Positions 16,821 to 25,134 of a stretch of DNA of 64,000 bases are shown here, one piece after another. Every line of letters starts with the position of its first letter. Position 1 is the first letter of the stretch. The translations under genes were made by a program, and so were the position numbers. A model generated the notes under the pieces. The model searched no databases. It had not been told where the DNA came from and saw only the letters and a program-made list of their open reading frames with translations. The DNA comes from Halorubrum sp. CBA1229. Its GTDB lineage: Archaea > Halobacteriota > Halobacteria > Halobacteriales > Haloferacaceae. The stretch spans positions 1,860,001 through 1,924,000 of the forward strand of contig NZ_CP054585.1 of NCBI RefSeq assembly GCF_003721435.2. Direction: 5' to 3'.

Positions 16821-17468
16821 TTAGTTGGCGTCGCCCTTGATAATCACACTCCCACTGTAGTTGCTGTTTGGATCATTACTGGTTGCGATGGCGAAGTTCA
16901 ATCTGACTGACTCACCAGGTGCGAGCGTATTGTTGCTCTGAGGCGCCACTTCGACGACGGGTCCACCAAAGTTATCCGCCTCATTAAGGGTTGGATCAGG
17001 GTCGCTACCTGCACTAAGGCCCCTAATTTTTGCAGGATTGGCACCCGTACCATTCTCACCATCAACACTGACGTCAATAGTCTGTGGACCTTGGTTAGTC
17101 ACCGTAATAAGATCGTCAAATTCGTACACAGCGTTCTTATTAAGGCCACCACCGTAGTCGCTACTACTTCCTTCTATAGCCGTGTTATTTTGGTCCGACT
17201 GTAGATTATTCTGAATTCCATTAAATTGGATAATAAGCACGTCATCATTAGTATTAGTAGCCTCGTTCTCCGGACCCTGTAGCCGAGCGTACGCATCCCC
17301 GTTAGCAGTATCAGCTGGCTGAGGGCTGAGGTAACCCTGAACGTCGTCTTCAACGTCGACAGTGACCTGTCGGTCAACCTCTGCGCTCGTAAACGCACCA
17401 GTCCCCGTTGCAGCTGCCCCGCCGGCAGCGAGCGATCCGAGTCCGATCACGAACTTGCGCCGTTCCAT
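16821..17468 (-). CDS. DUF1102 / SipW-dependent-type secreted protein
   Basis: The product has 215 residues from MERRKFVIGLGSLAAGGAAA, with the signal ending GTGAFTSAEVDRQVTVDVED. The twin-Arg-like RRKFVIGLG and the ATGTGAFTS box are shared with the frameshifted gene downstream. The mature domain begins with the DUF1102 hallmark VTVDVEDDVQGYLSP, rich in Asn, and ends with beta strands SVRLNFAIATS and YSGSVIIKGDAN. Such proteins resemble TasA/camelysin-like secreted matrix proteins. The extracellular role is unknown. The DNA is clearly AT-richer than flanking genes, which suggests acquisition by transfer. It is in one direction with 16776 and 16236, probably as one unit. Confidence 0.78.
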   Translation of the reverse strand: MERRKFVIGLGSLAAGGAAATGTGAFTSAEVDRQVTVDVEDDVQGYLSPQPADTANGDAYARLQGPENEATNTNDDVLIIQFNGIQNNLQSDQNNTAIEGSSSDYGGGLNKNAVYEFDDLITVTNQGPQTIDVSVDGENGTGANPAKIRGLSAGSDPDPTLNEADNFGGPVVEVAPQSNNTLAPGESVRLNFAIATSNDPNSNYSGSVIIKGDAN

Positions 17469-17917
17469 GTCGTATCTCACCTGTGTTCACGCACCCCGCA
17501 GCCCGGGCATCCGGGCCGGGAGCGCTCGGATAACCCATACGGGGCATGGTACTTCGTTATGAAATTCTCGACACGATCACGCGCCGGGCTCGATAACGCG
17601 ACGTGAGCGCCTCGATACGGGTCGACCGCTCCTCGCGGCCCGTATCGAGCCGTCCTTGAACCCGACGTGGAGACGCTGAAGCCCGCGCCTGAATCGCCCG
17701 CCGCGTCTCAACGACTCCCTGAAAACCCGTGAGGACCCCGCTCCGCGGCTCAATCGCCTCTCGAGGAACTAACGAGCCGAACGTGTTTTCATCATATTTC
17801 TTAATTTAACAGGTTAATTATCCAACCTATTTATGGTAGACACAATCACACATTACGAGCGAAAATCGCCGGTTCGAGGAGGGGGATCCGCCGGCGCAGA
17901 ACCAGGTGGTCACATCG
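17469..17917. other. Divergent intergenic region with an 11-bp stem
   Basis: This roughly 450-bp gap lies between the minus-strand DUF1102 gene and the plus-strand regulator. It contains an imperfect GC hairpin near 17501-17520 and a perfect inverted repeat at 17611-17649 (CTCGATACGGG ... CCCGTATCGAG, 17-nt loop). An AT-rich stretch at about 17790-17835 ends in CTATTTATGG, likely the promoter of the regulator gene. No gene is seen inside. Confidence 0.5.
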
Positions 17918-18508
17918 ATGCTCTCTACAGCGACAACGACATACGGGGCGGGGCGAAACGGCGGCGGCGAACTGTCCGAAGACGAGATCTTCAAACTGCT
18001 GTCGAACAGGCGCCGCCGGTTCGTCATCCACGCGCTCAAGCGCGCGGAGGAGCCAGTCGCCGTCTCCGAGCTCTCCACGCGCGTCACCGCGTGGGAGCGC
18101 GACGTCGACCCGGACGAGGTACAGTACGAGGACCGCCGGAACGTGTACAGCACCCTCCAGCGTACGCACTTACCGAAGCTGGAGGAGAAGAACGTGGTGA
18201 CGGTCCACGAGGAGGAGAACCTCGTCGAGCCGACGGACGAGCTGGAAGAGCTCGACATCTACGTCGAGGTCCTCCGGAGCACGGAGATCCCGTGGAGCCT
18301 CTACTACGTCGGGCTCGCGGGCCTCGCCGTCTCCCTCACGGTCGCCGTCGCCACCGGGACGCCGGGGTTCGCCTGGCTCGAAGCGCTCGACGTGGGGGTG
18401 TTCACCGCCACCGCCTTCGGGCTCTCCTCGGCCGCGCACCACGTCATCGGACGCCGGACGCGCCTCGGCAACACCGAGAAACCGCCAGAGCTCCGCAAGC
18501 GCAGATGA
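17918..18508 (+). CDS. Winged-helix regulator with two membrane helices (DUF7344-type)
   Basis: The product has 196 residues from the ATG at 17918. A GTG at 17906 would add four residues and cannot be excluded. The N-terminal domain LSEDEIFKLLSNRRRRFVIH...LSTRVTAWERD...NVYSTLQRTHLPKLEEKNVV is the haloarchaeal DUF7344 winged helix. It is followed by IPWSLYYVGLAGLAVSLTVAVA and VGVFTATAFGLSSAAHHV, two membrane segments. It is therefore a membrane-tethered DNA-binding protein. Its stop overlaps the start of the next gene by 4 bp. Lying between DUF1102 gene groups it may control them, which is an inference from position. Confidence 0.75.
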   Translation: MLSTATTTYGAGRNGGGELSEDEIFKLLSNRRRRFVIHALKRAEEPVAVSELSTRVTAWERDVDPDEVQYEDRRNVYSTLQRTHLPKLEEKNVVTVHEEENLVEPTDELEELDIYVEVLRSTEIPWSLYYVGLAGLAVSLTVAVATGTPGFAWLEALDVGVFTATAFGLSSAAHHVIGRRTRLGNTEKPPELRKRR

Positions 18509-19395
18509 GCACCGCGACCCGGTCGCCGCCGGCCCGGATGCGCGCCCTGCGTACGCTGAGCCTCGTGCTCGCGTTCACGGCCGCGGTCGGGCTGATCTTC
18601 GGCACCGCCGGGTTCACCGCGATGGAGGCCGACCGCGGGCTCGCGGTCAACGTCACCAACGACACGAGCGCGTACCTCGGTTACGAGCCGCTGACCGACG
18701 AGGTCCACGACGGGGAGTCCACGCCCGTCGTCGAGTACCGCAACCAGTTCGGGAGCGACCTCGACGAGTTCGACGTCAACGTCTCTATCGCGGACACCGG
18801 AGCGACAGCGGCGACGATCGAGTCGGTCGAGACGCCCTCGTCGCTCGATCGGGGAGCCGCCCTCCCGGTCAACGTCACCCTGCACTGCTCGGAGGAGGAG
18901 CCGGTCCCGCTCCTGTTCGAGGCCGACGGGAGCGGCGGCGGCGTCAGCGTCTCGCTGGACCGCACCCACACCGTGACGTGCGTGCCGAAGGGACCGACGG
19001 TGACGGGGGTCGAATTCAACGACGGGGCGAACGGGAACGTCACGGTCCAGAGCGCGAACGGATTCGTCGATGCGACCGTGTGGATCGCTGAGAATCCCGC
19101 CGACGGCGTCGACGAGCTCGGGAAGGTGACGACGTTCGACGGAGATGACCGGCTCGACACCGCCGAGAAGATTCGGTCGCAGGTCGACGACCCGCCGGAG
19201 AACTGGAAGATCGCCGCCGTCGAGTTCCCCGGACAAGGCGTCACCTACGTCCACCCGGGCTGGGACGCCGGCGACTACGAGAATCCCTCCTCGGGTGACG
19301 GCGTCGAGTACGAGGGGGCCGTCGACGAGGAGTTCCTGCTGAACGCCTCGGTCGATGGCAACGAGGTCGTCGCCGAGAGCGGGGACGGCGACTGA
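18505..19395 (+). CDS. Secreted DUF1102-like protein coupled to regulator
   Basis: The product has 296 residues and an ATGA overlap with the regulator gene. The N-terminal signal helix LRTLSLVLAFTAAVGLIFGT is followed by AGFTAMEADRGLAVNVTNDT and AYLGYEP, which resemble the GAFTS-VTVDVE-YLSL pattern of the two DUF1102 proteins across the divergent promoter. The body is beta-rich with NVT sequons and one Cys pair (Cys131 and Cys157 region, LHCSEEE and HTVTCVP). No C-terminal anchor is evident. It is probably secreted or surface-associated. It ends 23 bp before the convergent nuclease gene. Confidence 0.72.
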   Translation: MSTATRSPPARMRALRTLSLVLAFTAAVGLIFGTAGFTAMEADRGLAVNVTNDTSAYLGYEPLTDEVHDGESTPVVEYRNQFGSDLDEFDVNVSIADTGATAATIESVETPSSLDRGAALPVNVTLHCSEEEPVPLLFEADGSGGGVSVSLDRTHTVTCVPKGPTVTGVEFNDGANGNVTVQSANGFVDATVWIAENPADGVDELGKVTTFDGDDRLDTAEKIRSQVDDPPENWKIAAVEFPGQGVTYVHPGWDAGDYENPSSGDGVEYEGAVDEEFLLNASVDGNEVVAESGDGD

Positions 19396-19418
19396 CCCCC
19401 ACTCCCGGTTCGCTCCTT

Positions 19419-20663
19419 TTATACATCGATCCGCTCGCCGATCGCGGGCGCGCTCGCCGCGAACCCGTCCTCACGCAAGTCCTCGGCGAACGCCTCGCAG
19501 CGGTCGCCGTGGTTCACCAGCACGCGCGCCCCCCGATACGAGTTCAAGAACGACTCCAACCCCTCGCGGTCGGCGTGCGCGGAGAAGTCGTACGACTCCA
19601 CTCGGGCGCTGACGGGGCGCACCTGCCCGTTTATCGCCAGCCGCCCGTGCTCCTGGAGCTCGCGGCCGGGCGTCCCCTCGACCTGGTACCCCGTCAGCGT
19701 CACGAGGTTCGTCGGGCTCCCCCGGATCTTCGGGAGGTACGAGTGGACCGGGCCGCCCGCGAGCATCCCCGAGGTGGTGATTATCAGCTCGTTGTCGGCG
19801 GCGATCCGCTCGCGCTGGCCGTCGCGGCCGGTGACGAAGCGCGCGGCGCCCTTCGCCCGGCGGAGCGCCTCGGGGTCGCGCAGGAACTCGGGGTGCCGCC
19901 GAACGATCCGCGTCACCTCGATCCCCATCCCGTCGACGTACGGGGTGATGTCGTTCGCGTCGGCGACGAGCATGAGCTCCTGGGTCCGCCCGATAGCGAA
20001 GGCGGGCGCGACGACGGTCCCGCCCTCCCAGATCGTCGTCTTCGCGCTCTCGGCCCAGCGGTCCTCCACGGCGCGGCGGTCCTCGTGGGTCACGTCCGCG
20101 TACGTCGCCTCGCAGATCACGGCGTCGGCGTCGGGCCGCGCTGTCGTCCCCGAGACGAGCCGCTGGTCGTCGGTGTGGAAGTCGCCGGTGTACAGCAGGC
20201 GAGTCTCGCCGTCGTCGACGAGGACGTGCGCGGACCCGGGGATGTGCCCGGCGTTGCGAAGCGTCACCTCGTACTCCGTCCCGCCGGCTTCGACGGCGAA
20301 CGGCTCCCCGTAGGCGCGGCACTCCTCGACCTCGCCGAGCCGCGCGACGTGCTCCTCCGAGAAGAGACACAGCGGGCTGTTCCCGTGCAGCTTGAGCGTG
20401 TCGCGCGCCAGTGTCCGCGTCAGGTCCGCGGTGGGCGGGGTCCAGTGAATCGCCGGCCGCCGGTCGCCTTTTAAAAGCGCGGGCACCGCGCCGGCGTGGT
20501 CGAGGTGGCCGTGCGAGACGACGACCGCGTCGGGCTCGGGGTCGCGGACCGGGTACTGCGGCGGGTCCGCGGTCAACAGGCCGTAGTCCAAGAGCAGCGC
20601 GCCGTCGACGAGGACCGCGCTCCGACCGACCTCGCGGGCGCCGCCGAGGAACTCGACCTCCAT
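19419..20663 (-). CDS. Beta-CASP metallo-beta-lactamase ribonuclease (aCPSF2-like)
   Basis: The product has 414 residues. The metallo-beta-lactamase core shows SHGHLDHAG (His51, His53, Asp55, His56), HIPGSAHVL and YTGDFHTDD, which bind two zinc ions. The beta-CASP cap follows, with ICEATYAD, PAFAIGRTQELML, TTSGMLAGGPVHSYL and SAHADREGLESFL, the last His being motif C. Archaeal enzymes of this type cut and/or degrade RNA and relate to the mRNA 3'-end factor CPSF-73. There are no N-terminal KH domains, so it is the shorter aCPSF2/RNase J-like class, not the termination factor aCPSF1. It is the last gene of a minus-strand group beginning at the primase. Confidence 0.9.
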   Translation of the reverse strand: MEVEFLGGAREVGRSAVLVDGALLLDYGLLTADPPQYPVRDPEPDAVVVSHGHLDHAGAVPALLKGDRRPAIHWTPPTADLTRTLARDTLKLHGNSPLCLFSEEHVARLGEVEECRAYGEPFAVEAGGTEYEVTLRNAGHIPGSAHVLVDDGETRLLYTGDFHTDDQRLVSGTTARPDADAVICEATYADVTHEDRRAVEDRWAESAKTTIWEGGTVVAPAFAIGRTQELMLVADANDITPYVDGMGIEVTRIVRRHPEFLRDPEALRRAKGAARFVTGRDGQRERIAADNELIITTSGMLAGGPVHSYLPKIRGSPTNLVTLTGYQVEGTPGRELQEHGRLAINGQVRPVSARVESYDFSAHADREGLESFLNSYRGARVLVNHGDRCEAFAEDLREDGFAASAPAIGERIDV

Positions 20664-20688
20664 TACCGGGCCGTAGCCGCCCGCGGCG

Positions 20689-21369
20689 TTAGTGCTCGTC
20701 GGTCCCGGACCCGTCGCTCCCGCCTCCGTCGCTCCCGCCTCCGTCGCTCCCGCCTCCGTCGAGCCGCGTCGCGACCGCCTCGAGGACCGGTGCCGGCCCG
20801 AGGAGCCACACCCACGCGGCGAGGAAGAGCGCGCCCGGCAACTCCGGCAGCGCGAGCCCCGTCACCGGCCACCACCCCGCGACGAACGTCGCCCACACCG
20901 CGACGTGGGCCGGGACGAACGCGAGGGCGATCCGCCCCGTCGCCCTCCCCTTACGGACGACCCCGTCGACGGCGGCGGCGACTGTGACCAGGGCGTAGAA
21001 GCCGACGGCGGACGGGCCGTGGAGCGGCTCCGTGAGATCGAAGGCGCCGACCCCCGCCATCGCGGCCATCGCGAGCCCGAGGGCGACCGCGCGGAGCGCG
21101 CCGGCCCGGGAGTCGAACACTCGCCCGAGTTCGACCGCGTACCCCACGCCGGCCGCGCCACCGAGGATCAGCCCCCAGTTGAAGACGGGCGCGCTCGGCT
21201 CGCGGACCCCCAGATCGGAGAGCGCGTCGCTCGTCCACGAGAACGTCGGGTCGAGGAGAATCGCGGCCGCGATGCCGCCGAGCGCGAGGACCGTGGCCGC
21301 CGCGCCGAGGGTCCGTGCTCGTCGGGTCGCCGCCGCGTCCGGCCCCCTCGCCGCGGCGTCGGCGCCCAT
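20689..21369 (-). CDS. DUF998 multi-pass membrane protein
   Basis: The product has 226 residues and about six hydrophobic segments. They include LGAAATVLALGGIAAAILLD, VFNWGLILGGAAGVGYAVEL, AVALGLAMAAMAGVGAFDLT and IALAFVPAHVAVWATFVAGW. The FSWTSDALSDLG motif after the first helix is the DUF998 hallmark. The C-terminus has a 15-bp DNA repeat (20707-20763) that spells GGGSD repeatedly. The role is unknown. It lies 9 bp downstream of the GINS gene, so it is read through from the replication operon. Confidence 0.82.
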   Translation of the reverse strand: MGADAAARGPDAAATRRARTLGAAATVLALGGIAAAILLDPTFSWTSDALSDLGVREPSAPVFNWGLILGGAAGVGYAVELGRVFDSRAGALRAVALGLAMAAMAGVGAFDLTEPLHGPSAVGFYALVTVAAAVDGVVRKGRATGRIALAFVPAHVAVWATFVAGWWPVTGLALPELPGALFLAAWVWLLGPAPVLEAVATRLDGGGSDGGGSDGGGSDGSGTDEH

Positions 21370-21378
21370 CGACGGGGG

Positions 21379-22458
21379 TCAGTCGAGCCGCTCAGCGGCG
21401 TTCCGCTCGACCAGGGGCTTCGCGTTCTCGACGGGGAGGGTCACGACGTCCTCGCTCGCGAGGTCGTACTCCCGCTCGTCGACGCCGAAGATGGCGCCGA
21501 CGTCGCGGGTGATCCGGACGGTCGCGCGGTCGTCGATTCCAGAGTCGGGCTCGGCGCCGGTCTCGGTGGGCGCGCCGGCGCCGTCGCTCGCGCCACCGGC
21601 CGAGTCAGTGTCGCTCGCGGCCCCTGGGTCGTCGATCCCGGGCGCGCCGGGCGGCGCGGACTCCGGCGGGACCGCGGTCGGGCCGCCGTCGGTTGTGGCG
21701 CCGCCCGGGGTACTCTCCGCGGTGCCCTCGCCAGCCTCGCGGCCCGACGCGTCGGTCGGCGGGGGCGCGTCCGACCCCTCCGCGGTCCCGTCACGGGCCG
21801 CGTCCAGCGCGTCGGCGACCCCGTCGTCCGCGCCGCCCATGGCGCCGGCGAGCGCGTCGGCGACCTCGTCGCCTCCGGCCTCGGCGGCGGTCGTCTCGTC
21901 CGCGGTCTCCGGCTCGGGCGCGGGCGGGACCGGGTCCTCGCGGGAGTCCGCCGCGACTCCCTCCGTCGGGTCCCCTCCCTCCGCGATCCCGTCAGTCGTC
22001 GACTCGGATACGGGCGGCGAGTCGGACTCGGGGACGGGCGTCGGGTCGGACGCGGACTCGTCCACCGACACCTCGCCGGAGAGCACGTCGAGCACGCTCG
22101 ATTTGTTCGCCTTGATCCGCTCGACGAGGTCGTCGAACAGCCGGCGCTCCTCGGTCGTCATGCCGTCGGCGTCGACCGACATGTCGGCCGCCGCGAACGA
22201 CGCGAGCTTGACGACCTTGCCGACGCGGCGCTCGTACAGCGCCTCCGCGACCTCCTCGGCCGTCTCGACCTCGTCGGAGAGGCGGCGGACGTCGTCGTCG
22301 GAGAACGGCTTGTCGACCTGCTCGGCGCGGCGGTCGCGGGCCGCGCGCAGGTCGGCGACGTAGGCCGCCACGTCGTCGTAGAAGGAGTCCCGCAGGTGCT
22401 GGAGGCTGTCCTTGCGGCGTTCCTTCGCCTGGGCCGATCTGAGCTCGTCGAGGTTCAT
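21379..22458 (-). CDS. GINS complex subunit (Gins15/Sld5-Psf1 type)
   Basis: The product has 359 residues. The N-terminal helical A domain starts [20 protein letters not shown] and runs through KVVKLASFAAADMSVD and MTTEERRLFDDLVERIKANK. A very long acidic, disordered linker (about 140-300) leads to a small C-terminal B domain, VRITRDVGAIFGVDEREYDL then VVTLPVENAKPLVERNAAER. GINS bridges MCM and the GAN/Cdc45 nuclease in the archaeal CMG-like helicase. The linker is much longer than in other archaea, which is a halophile feature. Its ATG overlaps the stop of priS by one base, and GINS-primase pairing is a conserved archaeal neighbourhood. Confidence 0.9.
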   Translation of the reverse strand: MNLDELRSAQAKERRKDSLQHLRDSFYDDVAAYVADLRAARDRRAEQVDKPFSDDDVRRLSDEVETAEEVAEALYERRVGKVVKLASFAAADMSVDADGMTTEERRLFDDLVERIKANKSSVLDVLSGEVSVDESASDPTPVPESDSPPVSESTTDGIAEGGDPTEGVAADSREDPVPPAPEPETADETTAAEAGGDEVADALAGAMGGADDGVADALDAARDGTAEGSDAPPPTDASGREAGEGTAESTPGGATTDGGPTAVPPESAPPGAPGIDDPGAASDTDSAGGASDGAGAPTETGAEPDSGIDDRATVRITRDVGAIFGVDEREYDLASEDVVTLPVENAKPLVERNAAERLD

Positions 22459-23618
22459 TATTCGGGTGCCTTCCGCGCCTCGCCGCGGGCCATCAGGAAG
22501 ACCCCGGCGAACTCGGGCACGGTGTTTCTACCGGATTCAACTCTAACGCGCTCGCCGTTTAATTCTACCGTCCGATCGGCGTCGCTCTCGATCCGGATCT
22601 CCCGGCCGACGAATCGGTCCGGCACCGCGTCCCGCAGCGGGTCGAAGTCAGCGAGCTCGTCGCGCTCGATCGGCGTGACGACGAGCCCGGAGCCGCCGTG
22701 GAGGGTGCCCGGGAGCCGGATGAGCCGCCGCGTGTCCGTGGTCACCGGCTCGTCGATCGGCGCCGTGTCGGTCGCGGCCACGCGCGAGGCCAGCGCGGAG
22801 ACGAGCCGGCGCACGCCCGGCCCCCCGGCCTCGACGTTGCCCTCGCGGACCGCGGTCGGGTTCCGGTCGAACGCGCCGAGGATCGTCTCCGCGCGCCCCT
22901 CGCCGATCCCCTCTAACTCCATCAGGCGCTCGCGGGCGTCGTCCTCGTCCATGTCGCGGAGGTCGTCGGCGTATTCGACGAGCGCCTCGTGGACCCGGGC
23001 GCCCCACCCGCCCTCGGTGCGGAGCACGCGCTTCGTCGTGCCGCGCTCGGAGACGGTCCGGATCAGGCCCTCGGTGTCGAGGTCGATCGCGCGGACGTAG
23101 TCGACGATCTCCCGGCGCGCCTCGCTGTCGAGCTCCCGCACGCTCTCGTCGCGGACGTGGACGTGGTAGCCGCGCCCGCCGGAGAAGACGACGGTGAGGT
23201 CGTCGAAGGCGAAGTCGTCGTCGAGGAAGTCCAGCAGGCGCAGGAGGGCGTCTTTACACTCCGCCAGCATCTCGGGGTACGAGGTCGCCTCCGGGTCCAC
23301 GCCGGGGAGGTGGTCGGCGTCGAGGTCGAAGATCAGGTCGGCGGAGCGCCACCCCTTCCGCGACATCGTCGAGGCGCCGGGGTCGTCGTAGCGCGCGGCC
23401 GAGAAGTAGGCGTGCCGGGGCGCGTTGTCCGCGAAGAACGTGTCGACGTCGCCTAAATCGTACAGCGACTGGTGGCGGACCATCGTCGTTCCGGAGCCGG
23501 GCGTCCACGGGATGTGGCCCCACTCGCGGAGGTTCGCGTCCGGCGGGAGCGACGGCGACGCGCGGCGGTAGTAGTCGCCGAACCGCCCCTTCAGGTACTC
23601 GCGCGTCCGGTCGTCCAT
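22458..23618 (-). CDS. priS: DNA primase small (catalytic) subunit
   Basis: The product has 386 residues. The catalytic carboxylates are in [12 protein letters not shown] (Asp98, Asp100), and the nucleotide-binding [10 protein letters not shown] is at about 146-155. A third carboxylate region lies in [14 protein letters not shown]. With PriL it makes RNA/DNA primers at the fork. The ATG at 23616-23618 is chosen because [20 protein letters not shown] is the family N-terminus. The frame continuing upstream is a translation of element copy 2. It is the first gene of priS-gins-DUF998 and reads toward the beta-CASP gene. Confidence 0.95.
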   Translation of the reverse strand: MDDRTREYLKGRFGDYYRRASPSLPPDANLREWGHIPWTPGSGTTMVRHQSLYDLGDVDTFFADNAPRHAYFSAARYDDPGASTMSRKGWRSADLIFDLDADHLPGVDPEATSYPEMLAECKDALLRLLDFLDDDFAFDDLTVVFSGGRGYHVHVRDESVRELDSEARREIVDYVRAIDLDTEGLIRTVSERGTTKRVLRTEGGWGARVHEALVEYADDLRDMDEDDARERLMELEGIGEGRAETILGAFDRNPTAVREGNVEAGGPGVRRLVSALASRVAATDTAPIDEPVTTDTRRLIRLPGTLHGGSGLVVTPIERDELADFDPLRDAVPDRFVGREIRIESDADRTVELNGERVRVESGRNTVPEFAGVFLMARGEARKAPE

Positions 23619-23702
23619 CGTCTCATCGGGTACCGGCGGTCGACGTATCAACGTATCGTTCGCGGGCGACCTCGGGCGACCTCGGGCGGCCGAACAGCGA
23701 CG

Positions 23703-24030
23703 ATTTATAAATAAACAGGGCGGTGGCGCGCGCCTCCGAGCGGCCGGAAGGCCGCGCGGAGCGCGTGCGAGGGAGTCGGACCGGCGCGGCCGCGCCGGTC
23801 CGACGAGGCTGGGGAGGTGTGAGGTGCGGTTGCGGTGCGGGCGGGACTCAAAGGGGCAGTCGCGAGGGCGAAGCACGCCGCAGCAAGCACTGGAAGGAGC
23901 GAACGAAGTGAGCGACTGAAGCGCGCAGCAAGGCGCGCGAGCCGTCGCGGCTGGGGCTTTGGAGGTCTTCACAGTCGATCCGCAGTCAGCTATTTATAAA
24001 CGAGGAGCTGGGGCTTTGGACGTATTCCCC
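23703..24030 (-). repeat. Interspersed structured element, copy 2
   Basis: The element reads on the minus strand. CCAAAGCCCCAG units end at 24019 and 23962, 57 bp apart. TTTATAAA at 23993-24000 is correctly placed upstream of the inner unit. Then come the variable region, the inverse of CTGCCCCTTTGAGTCC (about 23844-23859), a perfect 30-nt palindrome at 23775-23804, the terminal hairpin GCGGCC-GGAA-GGCCGC at 23740-23755, and ATTTATAAA at 23703-23711. The last box is 85 bp upstream of priS and could serve it. It occupies the divergent space between priS and the 48-residue gene. Confidence 0.85.
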
Positions 24031-24104
24031 GCCGATCCGCATCACGCCTCGTGCACGTCGTCCTCGGCCACAACCCTATCCGGGCACGCACCGTACCCGC
24101 GTCC

Positions 24105-24251
24105 ATGCGCTCCGAAGACGAGATCCGCGAGCAGTACGAGTTTCTCCGCGAACAGCTCGACGACGAGGAGATGTCTCACCGTGGCGTCGAAGAGCTGTTC
24201 ACTCACTACAAGCGCGCGCTCGGCTGGGTGCTAGAGGAGGAGCACATGTGA
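24105..24251 (+). CDS. Small helical haloarchaeal protein (48 aa)
   Basis: The protein MRSEDEIREQYEFLREQLDD...YKRALGWVLEEEHM is highly charged and probably two helices. There is no Cys and no membrane segment. The ATG at 24105 is chosen over an upstream one at 24051 because the extra residues lack haloarchaeal composition. The 57-bp units of element copy 2 end about 85 bp upstream. I recall similar short proteins in haloarchaea but know no function. Confidence 0.6.
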   Translation: MRSEDEIREQYEFLREQLDDEEMSHRGVEELFTHYKRALGWVLEEEHM

Positions 24252-24280
24252 GTCGGACCGCCTGTCAGTAACCTACGACT

Positions 24281-24295
24281 GAAGCCGTGGGCTTC
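24281..24295. mobile_element. Possible IS200/IS605-family end remnant
   Basis: GAAGCC-GTG-GGCTTC, within CGACTGAAGCCGTGGGCTTC, is the kind of short hairpin that forms the transposase-recognised ends of IS200/IS605 elements in haloarchaea. No TnpA or TnpB frame remains nearby. It may be a solo end or a fragment of a guide-RNA-bearing 3' end. The call rests on this one motif. Confidence 0.35.
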
Positions 24296-24413
24296 CTCCT
24301 TGTTCCTCTGTGACAGCCCCGCCACACAGTTTCGACCCCCGTAACATGTTGTCGATAGAACACCTGTGGCGGTCCCTCGTTAGCTTTATCAATCCGAACC
24401 CTGTACTGTCAGG

Positions 24414-24490
24414 TGACGCTTCGTCTGGAGGGCCGAAGCGTCAGCGGGGACCAATCGGCCGCCCGACGCGGCTTTTTTCCGCGTCGGGCG
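24414..24490 (+). other. Two adjacent strong hairpins
   Basis: A perfect 10-bp stem TGACGCTTCG/CGAAGCGTCA (24414-24443) is followed 16 nt later by a perfect 12-bp stem CGCCCGACGCGG/CCGCGTCGGGCG whose loop contains six T residues (24460-24490). They could be part of a small RNA or a terminator-like structure. No gene end is close enough to explain a terminator on the plus strand except the 24251 stop, 160 bp away. Confidence 0.5.
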
Positions 24491-24781
24491 CGCCGGCTTT
24501 CTGCTTCCGACACGCCCGCACGTCGCGAGCGACGCGACCGATCCGACTGACGCGATTGACTCGATCGATCTGACCGACCCGGGAGACGGGTCTCCGTGTC
24601 GACCTATCAGTTTCCGGACGTTCGGTCAGGGACGCGATTCGGCCCGAATTGCGTCGCCATAGTTGATCTACTGACAGAACCGAACCGAAGAAATCGGCTG
24701 ATTACACGGGTTGGAGCGCGGATCGAGGTCGTTTGTAACGGTATATTTATTTATTTAGAACAGGAATGTACGAGCAGTTGC

Positions 24782-25057
24782 ATGTACGACCTCACGGGTT
24801 TTCAGCGTGACCTGCTCTACGTGATCGCCGGTCTGGACGAGCCGCACGGGCTCGCGATCAAAGAGGAGCTGGAGGACTACTACGAAAAGGAGATCCACCA
24901 CGGCCGGCTTTACCCCAACCTCGACACGCTCGTGGAGAAGGGACTCGTGGAGAAGGGCCAGCGCGACCGCCGCACGAACTACTACACGCTCACCCGCCGC
25001 GGCCGACGCGAGATCGAGGCCCGCACCGAGTGGGAGACGCAGTACGTCGACCACTGA
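24782..25057 (+). CDS. PadR-family transcriptional regulator
   Basis: The product has 91 residues from ATG 24782: MYDLTGFQRDLLYVIAGLDE, then PHGLAIKEELEDYY, HHGRLYPNLDTLVEKGLVEK and a wing RRTNYYTLTRRGRREIEAR. This is the small haloarchaeal PadR-like winged helix (as PhiH1/Lrp-like immunity-type repressors and chromosomal PadR), lacking the long C-terminal dimer domain. The target is unknown. The AT-rich stretch around 24741-24757 holds its TATA box. Nothing flanks it in an operon. Upstream lies the hairpin region, downstream a minisatellite. Confidence 0.85.
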   Translation: MYDLTGFQRDLLYVIAGLDEPHGLAIKEELEDYYEKEIHHGRLYPNLDTLVEKGLVEKGQRDRRTNYYTLTRRGRREIEARTEWETQYVDH

Positions 25058-25134
25058 CCGGTCGGTAGCGTCGTCGGTCTCGGTTCTCGCTCCTCTCCAC
25101 CGCCCGCTCTCTTCGTTCTCCCCTGCCCCTCACT

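Larger units (their letters stand above)
24252..24781. other. Gene-free region with hairpins before padR
   Basis: No credible gene is seen in these 530 bp. They contain an IS200/IS605-like end hairpin (24281-24295), two strong stems (24414-24490) and, from about 24730, an AT-rich promoter segment with TATATTTATTTATTTA for the padR gene. A weak CCGCCACACAG / CTGTGGCGG pairing spans about 24319-24372. Confidence 0.5.

Noticed and set aside
21379-22458. Plus-strand Ser/Ala-rich frame over the GINS gene
   Set aside because: Shadow of the acidic linker of GINS, where repeated Asp/Glu/Ala codons read as Ser/Arg/Pro on the other strand.
24310-24573. 87-codon plus-strand frame in the hairpin region
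   Set aside because: It crosses both strong stems, its composition is basic and Arg-rich unlike haloarchaeal proteins, and no promoter fits.
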